Source of the DNA: Polyrhizophydium stewartii
Lineage: Eukaryota; Chytridiomycota; Chytridiomycetes; Rhizophydiales
Length of the DNA stretch: 12,267 nucleotides
Assembly: GCA_027604665.1 (NCBI GenBank)
Contig: JADGIZ010000529.1
Location: 1-12,267, forward strand
Direction of reading: 5' to 3'
Positions 1 to 9,710 of this stretch are shown piece after piece (position 1 is the stretch's first letter; every line of letters begins with the position of its first letter). Both the position numbers and the translations under genes were made by a program. The notes beneath the pieces were generated by a model. It worked only from the letters and a program-made list of their open reading frames with translations. It had not been told where the DNA came from and searched no databases.

Positions 1-153
1 CCCCTGAACGTGCTCCCCGGCCCCCCCCCCCGCGCCCGGGGTGCCCGGGGGCCCCTTGGCCCGGTGCCACGCCGCCGAGGCGCCGGGTGAGAATGGCGTG
101 GGGGTCGGCCGGGGGCCCCTGGGCCGTGGGCGGGGGGAGGGGCGGGCGGCGCC

Positions 154-2932
<2,779 letters not shown>

Positions 2933-3575
2933 GGGGTCGTTGCCGCTCCGCCGCTCCCTGATGTCTCTCATCCGTCATCCCCCCTCACCTATCAAACCCT
3001 CGACCACCTCCACCACACCACCGCCGCCGCCACCACCACACCCACACAGACACACGCAAGCACGCACACCACACAATTCCGCGCATTGAAGGCGCCCATC
3101 TGGGGCTCGTCGCACATGACTGCGCCGTCGCTGCCACCGTCCGCCAGCCTCATTTGAGTGATGTCCACCTCGGCCGACGTTGCCATCTGTGCCATGGCAT
3201 GCCCGTAATTTCGCCTCCAACTCCTCGGCAGAGTCCCATCTGGACACCAACACACGGCCACAAGCGCCGTAGCATCATCCAAACCTCCTTGACTGTTTGA
3301 GTTGTGACAACCAAATATGACAAACACCGGCTGCCTCGTCGCAGGCAGCTTTGTCTGCGGCGTGTGGCTTCGTTGCATAGACACGCGCCGTGCATGCGCA
3401 CGAGCACTGTCATGGCCGTGTGCCAGCAGGGAAACTGGTGGTCTCCGTGCATGAACTCCATCCACCAGCTGCGTTCGATATTGTGGCTCCTTGAAGGGCC
3501 GTGCCTTGAATCCTCTTCCTGCCGACCTGCAACAGGGCAGCGCCGCATCCCTAGTTGGGATCGTCAGCCTCGGCA
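2933..3575. other. Intergenic region between Miro and the stress-protein gene
   Basis: This 643-nt stretch contains no gene I can support. It starts with the presumed Miro 3' UTR, which has no AATAAA, passes through a CAC/CCG-rich tract, and ends in what should be the promoter and 5' UTR of the universal stress protein gene. Two long minus-strand open frames cross 2992-3618 and 3150-3548, but they give Arg-rich or mixed translations without motifs and look like chance open frames in GC-rich DNA. GC content drops modestly around 3280-3330. Confidence 0.6.
3003..3076. repeat. CAC/CCG/CA low-complexity tract
   Basis: Imperfect runs of CCA/CAC, then CCG, then CACA dinucleotides, with strong strand asymmetry: almost no G on the plus strand. 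It lies just downstream of the Miro stop codon, in probable 3' UTR or intergenic DNA. Confidence 0.8.
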
Positions 3576-4595
3576 ATGGGCGGCTTTGTGGCGGATCCGT
3601 GCTTCGCCGACGAGTCACAAAAGGATCGTTCGCCTGGTCGCGGATCTTCCCCTGACATGTTCACTGTGCTCGTGGCCTTCAACAACACGCAGCCGGCGCG
3701 CGACGCCCTGCAGTACGCAGTCGACCTGTGCCAGCGCATCCAGACAGGCTACCGCCTGCTGGTCGTCTACTGCGTCGCCCTCAACCCCAAGCGGATGCTG
3801 CCCGGCATGTGAGTGTGCCTGGGAACGCCGACGCTTGCTGGTCAAAGTTGCGGCAGCTGACGACTCCGAGCGCCGTGAGCAGCGACCGCCTCGAGCAGGC
3901 GCTCAACGCCGAGATCGAAGCCGAGTCCGAGAAGGAGATTGCCGAGTGCCAGCGCTACCTGCAAGAGTCCCTCAACGGCAAGGTGCGGCTCGCGACGTCG
4001 GCCGCCCTTGTCGCCGCTGTCCCGCCTCGCTTGGAGGCTGTCGCCAAAGCGGCGGCCGAGGCGCCGTGTGCGGAGGCCAGGGTGGCTGACTGCCGGCAAC
4101 TGGCCGTGCGTGCGGCCCAAGGTCACGTACGAGTTCTTTGCAGTCGAGGGGGAGGGCGAGACAGGTCCTGTGTTCGAGAAGGTTGGAGGCCCGTCTTGGC
4201 ATCATCTGCCGGTTGTCGGCGCTCTGTCGGCGTGCCTGCTGGCGGTGTTCGCTCGGCATCTGGCGCTGCTGGCTCGGCTTCTGGCGGTGCCGGACCTGCT
4301 CACGCAGCGGCTGGCGGTGGTGGAAGTGCCATGGCGACGGATCTGCCGGCGCTGACAACGATGCCTGCGCAGTATGTCAAGGAGAAGCACCCCGAGGCGA
4401 ACCTGTTTGTGGTGGGATCCCGCAACAACGGGGCCCTCAAGCGGTGCGTTCCGGCCGATATGGGCCTGGATCGGCCCGTCGCCCAACAGGCAGGTGCGCT
4501 GACGCTTCGGCAGCTGGGCGCTGGGCTCCGTGAGCGACTACTGCCTGCACCACATCACCGTGCCTGTCGTCGTCGTGAAATCGAAAAAAGTCTAA
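3576..4595 (+). CDS. Universal stress protein (UspA-like), 5 exons
   Basis: USP-family alpha/beta nucleotide-binding fold of about 181 residues. Exons: 3576-3808, 3883-3982, 4122-4181, 4373-4443, 4514-4595; all joins keep frame. The fold begins after a 27-residue leader rich in charged and Ser residues: MFTVLVAFNNTQPARDAL is the first strand and helix, and LLVVYCVALNPKRMLPG the second strand. A Glu-rich helix follows (exon 2), then VTYEFFAVEGEGE, the helix YVKEKHPEAN, the strand LFVVGSR, and the C-terminal block WALGSVSDYCLHH...VPVVVVKSKK. The usual ATP-binding pattern G-x2-G-x9-G-S/T appears as GSRN then nine residues then GS (about residues 146-160), so its second Gly is Asn. Start: ATG at 3576 is the first in this frame; the Met at 3657 at the strand itself is an alternative. 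Substrate and exact role unknown; cytosolic by default. Confidence 0.9.
4182..4372 (+). other. Intron with a 21-nt imperfect repeat
   Basis: Intron of the stress-protein gene, 191 nt, donor GTTGGA, acceptor GCGCAG with GCTGAC at 4351. It joins VFEK to YVKEKHPE in frame. Inside, GCTCGGC(A/T)TCTGGCG occurs at 4251-4265 and 4272-4286, and looser TCGGC/CTGGCGGT copies lie on both sides. The reading frame stays open through most of the intron up to TGA at 4353, so partial retention would add a Leu/Ala/Arg-rich stretch and then terminate. Confidence 0.7.
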
Positions 4596-4729
4596 TTGCA
4601 TCTATCAGCAATCGGCCTCAGGCGCCGGATCAACACATAGAAGCTCACCCTTTAAGAACTTTGAAGTGTGCGGATTCGCACCCGCGGTTTCCTTGCCCTT
4701 GCAAAGGAGTACGCAGCTACTGCTGCACA

Positions 4730-5080
4730 TCATGCTTGAGCATGTTGTTGTTGCTGTTGTTGACAGCGCAAGCACAGTGGGCCGTCTTCCCTGAGGGTTA
4801 TGCCTTGTGCATCGACTTGCTGAGGCTGCTGCAAGTAGAATATGGTCCGCAAGTGCATGTTTATGCGCGCGTTCTTGTCGCGGCACCAGGCGATATCGCA
4901 ATGGTCGCAGTGGCGGAGGCCCCAAAGCATGAGCAGGCTCTTGGCCTTGTAGTTCTTGGCGGGCCATGGGTCGAGATACCTCTCCTCGGGAGAAGTGTAT
5001 CTGCATGCTCTCGCTGAGGATACAAGCTAGGTGGTGGCAGCCGAGACAGCATGCGTTGAAAACGCGAGGTGGCCTCTTGC
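4730..5080 (-). pseudogene. Relic of a TnpB/Fanzor-like protein (zinc ribbon plus RuvC-III-like motif)
   Basis: Reading leftwards, one minus-strand frame around 5072-4990 gives VFNACCLGCHHLAC, a CxxC pair followed by HH. A second frame, one base over, running from about 5035 to its stop at 4730, gives YLDPWPAKNYKAK, then WGLRHCDHCDIAWCRDKNAR and INMHLRTIFYLQ. The pattern C-x2-C-x3-W-x-R-D-x-N-A-x2-N-M is what I know from C-termini of TnpB-type and eukaryotic Fanzor-like proteins, where the Asp is the third RuvC catalytic residue and the two CxxC pairs form the zinc ribbon. The two halves are in different frames, no N-terminal RuvC-I/II part is recognisable upstream, and the tail dissolves into a poly-Gln run. 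I therefore call a degraded fragment. It lies between the 3' end of the stress gene and the CEP78 start, antisense to both. The family is recalled from motif memory, not from a search. Confidence 0.5.
4744..4762. repeat. TTG/CTG trinucleotide run
   Basis: Five TTG and one CTG triplets in a row; on the minus strand it reads as a poly-Gln stretch at the 3' end of the relic gene. It is short and imperfect, and probably arose after the coding function was lost. Confidence 0.7.
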
Positions 5081-5322
5081 GGCGGGCTGCAACAAATGGT
5101 GCAAGGTCATCAGAGCCGCAATCTGTAGCATGAGGAGGAGCAAGTGTCAGTTGTGTGGATGGCATGAGAGGGGGATGCGACACCGACCACTGGATGCATC
5201 GCCATCCATGGGTGCTGGTGCAGAGGCAGCAGAGGCAGTTTGGGCGGTATCTGCATGTGCGCCGAGTCTGTGAGCACGAAATGCAGCAGAGGCGATGCGA
5301 TTGGAATTTACCCTCGAATCGC

Positions 5323-8195
5323 ATGCCCGCATCTGCTCTGCGCTCCGCCCCATCTGGCCGCCCTCGAGCCAGCGGCCCGGACGCCGCCCGGGCGCCGGCG
5401 CCGTCGCTGGGAGGAAGCTCGCGCCACTCGGCAACAGGCGCCTGCACCCCCGTGGGTCAGTCGGCCCGCGAAGGCGGCCCAGCGCCGCGCTCGGCCGCCG
5501 TCGCCGCCAAACAGCCGTCCACAACAACCGCGCCGACCAAGCCGCCGCGGAACCAAAAGGGCCGCCTGCTCAACCGCAACGACCTGCTCGACGCCGGCGG
5601 CTCGTCGTCCTTTGGCCGCGCATATTTCTCGCTGTGCCAGCTGCACTCGATACCCGTACTCACTCAGGTCATGACGCCCGCGCTCGAGGCGCACAACCAC
5701 CTCTATCTCGACGTCGACCGGGTCCGTCGCGACGAGGAGTGGGGTCCGTTGTTGCGCGCCATCCACCAGAACCGAGACCTGGCCCAGATCTTCATATTCT
5801 CGAACGGCAGCAGCCCCGCTGACCGGCGTGCTCAAGACAAGCTCACGACACTTGGGCCTGCGGCGGCGCCACCGGACAGTGCCCGCGGGGGTCTGCGCGC
5901 CCAGAAGCCGACAAGGGCAGCGCAAGATGGAGCACCGTCAACGCCCGCTGGCCCGGCATCGAGCGTGCATCGGATTCTCGTGCATCTTATGGGGTTCGTG
6001 CACATCTGCAGACACGGCGCGCCGCCAGGCGCTGACCACGATACACGCCTGTGCTTGCCAGATCCGTCCGCGAGTGCCTGCTCCACAACCAGCAGCTCAC
6101 ACGCCTTGAGCTCTCAGGCCTGCCGCTGCGGGAGTCGGCGCTGGCACTGCTCGCCAAGGGCCTGTTCCGCAACCAGGTTCTGCAGGAGCTCTCGCTTGCT
6201 CGTACCGAGATTGGCGACTCGGGGCTGCACATGCTCGCCCCCGCCATCCGCACGATTATGCATCTGTGCGTCCTCAATCTCGGCGCGTGCAGGCTCACCG
6301 AGCGCGGTGCGCATATCTTGGCTGCCCTCCTCAAGAGCCTTGCCGTGCGGCGCCAGGCCGACCAGTGGGCCTGGTCCCTGCGGCTGTCCCCGGGCGACAT
6401 ACAGCGCCTCGAATCAGGCGCCGTGCCCTCGCAAGCGGCACCGCGGCCCCTCAAGCGCCTGAATCTGTGCCGCAACAGCATCGGCGACGCAGGGTGCGAG
6501 GCGCTGCTCGACTTGGTGCGCGAGGAGGTTGGCATCCTAGGTTTGTCTTGACCATCGCCGACGCCATCAAGTTCGCTTCGCTGACGCATAATCCTGATTC
6601 TCAAAGCCCTTGACTTACAGATGAACGGCATCACGGACCGCAGCGGCATGATTGCGTGCGGCGTGCTGTCCCAAAACGTCGAGATTGTGGTTCTCGACCT
6701 GCGCAACAACCCCATTGACGCGACCCTGCTCTGCGCTGTGCATCAGGCGCTTGCCGTCAACGAAAAGCGCCGGCCGAGCGAGCACACGCATGTTCCAACT
6801 TCGCCTCGAGCAGCGCGACGGGCGGTCGATGCGTCCAGCTCGATGATGCCGCGGAACTCAGAGATGCCGTGGCTCGATGGCGAGCAACCGCTGCGCGACT
6901 CATTTCACCCGATCGGCCCGAGTATTCGCCAGTTCCTGCACACCAAGTCATCGGTTAAGAAGCGTCGTGCTCCTATAGAGCGGCAAGCCCGGCTGCACGG
7001 CAACCTTGCTTCCAGCGCAAACTCAATGACCAGCCGAGCAACCCCGCAGACTCCCGACTCAGTCCACCGCGCGGATGCCTCACAACTCGCCCGGTTTCTG
7101 TTTCATCCGTCTGTCCAGCGAGTCATGGCTATGGACCCAAAGTCGTCCGCCACACGATACACCAGGCAAAGCGCCAACAGCAGCCCGCAGGTCGGGGCTC
7201 GCAAAACAGGCCCACAAGTCGCTCCAACGTCCCCTGCGATGGCCGCGCTGGAAAGATATCTGACGGCCCGCAGCATCGGCAGCACTCCGGGAAGCATCCG
7301 TCGCTCGCCTCGACCAGCCTCGCGCCAGTCGCGCCAGAGCAACTACAACAGTGACCACTCGGAGCGTCTCTCGCCGCTGCATTTCCTCTCGGCGAGCGCA
7401 ATGGGCGATGCGGCCGATGCCGTCTCGCATCGCGCCCGACTTCCCGACAGCAGCCCCCAGCGTCAGTCTGAGCAACCGCCGCAGATCCAGACCGCTTGGT
7501 TGCCGCCTCCGCCTCGCGCTCTGCCCGATCCACACGCCATGACTACCACCGACGCTTGCAACTCGATCCCCATTGTGCGCATTGATCCAGGCATGCTTGG
7601 ACACACAGAAGCGATGCCCCTCGCGAACGCTGTGCCACAGGCTTCCGTGCAGCGTGCCATTCACGTCCCAACCGCCGTGGCTCTGCCGGCAGCTTCTGTC
7701 GGTCCGCAGCCGCCGCAAGATCACGCTTCAACTGTGAACGACGAGCTTGCGGCTCGAGTCGTGGAGCTCGAGGGCATGGTGCGCGCCGCGCTCCAGCAGA
7801 TTGCGCTCGTTGAACACCAGCCGCCGCCTCTGCCGCCTCTGCCGCCACCAATCGCACCAAGGGCGGCAGGGCCGCAAGCTCAGCTATCTCGCCAGCTGCC
7901 TCCACCCAGATGGGACTCGGACGATTGGCGCGGCATGCAGCCAATGCCCGGTATCATCTCGGTCGCAGGCTCATCGCCCGCAAGGGACACCAACGGCTCC
8001 GCTCCCGCAAGCTCGCTCGCGCAGTCGACTCGCCAGCAGCAACAGCATCTGGACATGCTGATCGACTTGATGGAATCGTCTCTTGCAAGTTTCCATGCGA
8101 TGCTCGACCAGATGGACCGCCGCGAGGAGGAGCACTGGCGTCGCAAGCAGGAGCGCCGCACACACCGGCGCACGCACGAGAAGCAAGCAACATAA
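5323..8195 (+). CDS. CEP78: CEP78-like centrosomal leucine-rich-repeat protein, 3 exons
   Basis: CEP78 is a centriole/ciliary-base protein. Exons: 5323-5993, 6062-6540, 6607-8195, giving 912 residues (animal CEP78 is about 690-720). A disordered Ala/Pro leader (1-85) precedes FGRAYFSLCQLHSIPV and EEWGPLLRAIHQNRDL (about 87-155), which correspond to the N-terminal signature of CEP78 (order Y-LC-L-..-PLL---..N.DL). Leucine-rich repeats follow at about 225-420: SVRECLLHNQQLTRLELSG, LQELSLARTEIGDSGL, LNLGACRLTERGAHIL, the conserved insert VRRQADQWAWSLR, then LDLQMNGITD and VVLDLRNNPID. A long Ser/Pro-rich tail contains a short coiled coil (about 760-785), PPPLPPLPPP, and near the end SSLASFHAMLDQMD (873-886), which matches the NSF-KFHAFLDLL block of animal CEP78. 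Intron 2 uses acceptor CAAAG. Uncertain points: in-frame ATGs at 5155 and 5281 could be the start, and the exon 1 stretch 5815-5990 is poorly conserved, so another donor (5979) in a different frame is possible. Confidence 0.85.
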
Positions 8196-8234
8196 ACGCC
8201 ACTGTTGTTCGTTGATGAATGCCAGACAGCATGA
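8196..8234. other. 39-bp spacer between convergent genes
   Basis: CEP78 (+) stops at 8195 and the unrecognised minus-strand gene stops at 8235, so both 3' UTRs must run into the opposite gene or be almost absent. No AATAAA is visible on either strand here. Confidence 0.75.
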
Positions 8235-9633
8235 TCAGTTGTCCTTTCGCGGGCCGCCGCCGCCGCGATACGGCCCCTTGCCAAAGCGGCTGTCGTACGG
8301 CGGCATTTGGGGACGCCCCGGCGGCCAGTCCGCGGGAGGCCGACCTGGCCGGCTGTATGCCGAGTACCGGAAACCACCCCGCACACGCTGCAGAGTCGAA
8401 GAGCGTCAGCTTACAGAGCAAATGCGCGGCATCGAAGACATGCGGGATACCCACGGCAGAGGGCATCGCCATGCGAGACGTCGGCGGCAGCGGCTCGTCG
8501 AGTTCGAACCGCGGGGCGTGATACGGTGGCATCATGCGATCTCGCGGTGGCAGCGGTGGCTGGCTGAACCGGGTCATGGCCGCCGGCTGCCAGCTATCTG
8601 CGCGGCGGTGCACGCCTGGGCCGGCATCGTACTTGGGCGGCGAGATGTCGAGGCCGCTCGGCTGCCCGGGCACGGGCATTAGACCCACGCCCGGGCGGGG
8701 CTTGCGCATCTCGAGCAGATCGTGCCCCGAGTCGCTGCGCAGGCCGAGTCCCGCGGGCGGCCTGGGGTGCCCGTGGTGCTGCAGCGGATGTGGGTGGTGC
8801 GCACCGAACGCATGCGAGGGACCGGCGGGCGGCTGGCTCAGCGGCAGGCTGCCGCCCGCATATGCCACCGCGGCGCCCATGATCTGGTCGAAGATCGCTG
8901 GCGGCGCCGAGGACGTCATGCCCAGCGTACCGAGCGGGTCGGTCGAGGCGCCATGTGCCGGAGTCTCAGAGGCGCCAGCGCCTCCACCCCCGGCAGCCGC
9001 ACCACCGGCCGCGGTCCCGCCTGCGGTGGCAGCAGGTGCCGCGGCGGCGGGATCGGCATCGGGGGCAGTCCCGCTGCCCGCGAATGCCTCCTTGGCCTTG
9101 GCCGACTCCCGCTCCGTCTTGCGCTTCATGTTCATCGCAATGAGCGAGAATATCTTGCGCTTCTCGGCCTTGAGGTCCTCGAGCTTCTGCAGAAGCTCGG
9201 CCTCGGTGAGCTCGGCAGGCGACTTGGGCGGCGCCGTGCCCGACGTCTCGCCAGCGTCCGCGGCCGCGGCACCGTCGTTCTTGGGCGTGCCCTGGCCCGC
9301 GCCGTTGCGGCCCGACTGGGCGACGTGCTCGTTGGGCTCTGCCCTCTGCTGGCCACCACTCGGCGCAGGGTGCTGCGCGGACCCGGACTGCTGCTCCTGC
9401 GGCTGCTGGCCCGGCTGCGTCTGTTGTTGGTGGTCGGGTTGCTGCTGATCGTCCCTGTTGCGCTGGTGGTCCGGGCGGGCGAGCTCGGCGGCGGCCTGCT
9501 GCTGGTCGCGCTCGGCGGCCTCGCGCAGCATGCGGGTGCGCATGCTGCCGTAGCGCACGCGGCCCGAGAGCGCGCGGCGGAACGCCGGGTCGGGCTCGGC
9601 GGCGTAGAACAGGAAGCGCCGGCGCGTGGGCAT
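8235..9633 (-). CDS. Unrecognised low-complexity protein with RGG-like C-terminus, 2 exons
   Basis: I do not recognise this gene. Exons (minus strand) 9633-8455 and 8387-8235, joined across a 67-nt intron (donor GTGGGT, CTGACGCTC before acceptor CTGCAG), give 443 residues. Seen in order: a basic N-terminus (MPTRRRFLFYAAEPDPAFRR... RVRYGSMRTRML, 1-37); a Gln-rich segment (44-95); a probable amphipathic helix or coiled coil at 141-185 (LTEAELLQKLEDLKAEKRKI, then a Lys/Arg/Glu-rich continuation); an Ala/Gly run (190-230); a long Pro/His/Gly-rich region with PPYHAPRFE; and, in the last exon, RVRGGFRYSAYSRPGRPP and MPPYDSRFGKGPYRGGGG. Without splicing the frame would run on to 7954 through CEP78 in unlike sequence, so the intron is well supported. 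Gln-rich, basic and RG/GG composition suggests a nuclear RNA- or chromatin-associated protein; that is inference only. It shares a 77-bp promoter with the next gene. Confidence 0.75.
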
Positions 9634-9710
9634 GTCGGCCGCGGGAAAACGTGCCGTGAAGTGCTGCGGCCCGACTTGCCCCCAGCATCGACAGCATCGA
9701 CAGCACCAAC
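9634..9710. promoter_or_regulatory. 77-bp bidirectional promoter region
   Basis: The two divergent start codons (ATG on the minus strand at 9633, on the plus strand at 9711) are separated by only 77 bp, which must hold both 5' UTRs and core promoters, or part of these lie inside the opposite gene. No TATA box is visible. A nine-base unit AGCATCGAC is present twice in tandem (9684-9701) and a third diverged copy AGCACCAAC touches the plus-strand ATG. Confidence 0.6.
9684..9710 (+). repeat. Three tandem 9-nt units before the plus-strand start codon
   Basis: AGCATCGAC, AGCATCGAC, AGCACCAAC, directly followed by ATG at 9711. The unit length is a codon multiple, but no upstream in-frame ATG exists, so it is probably 5' leader. 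Confidence 0.7.

Noticed and set aside
2992..3618. Minus-strand open frame of about 200 codons between Miro and the stress gene
   Set aside because: It begins inside exon 1 of the stress gene, has no recognisable domain, and ends in a translated CAC/CCG microsatellite; GC-rich chance opening.
4660..4735. Possible tRNA on the minus strand (T-arm-like GGTGCGAATCC)
   Set aside because: The T-loop would need eight bases, no matching acceptor stem or anticodon arm could be drawn, and the region overlaps the relic's 3' end.
3728..5017. Plus-strand open frame of 429 codons across the stress gene
   Set aside because: It contains the true exon 2 and the YVKEKHPE exon only because introns happen to stay open; the first and last USP exons are in other frames.
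5155..5322. Upstream in-frame ATGs for CEP78 at 5155 and 5281
   Set aside because: They add 14 or 56 residues of mixed, non-conserved sequence antisense to the relic; kept only as alternatives to 5323.
7954..8234. Extension of the minus-strand gene deep into CEP78
   Set aside because: The 67-nt intron at 8388-8454 switches to a frame with an RG/GG tail ending at 8235; the extension is antisense to the conserved end of CEP78.
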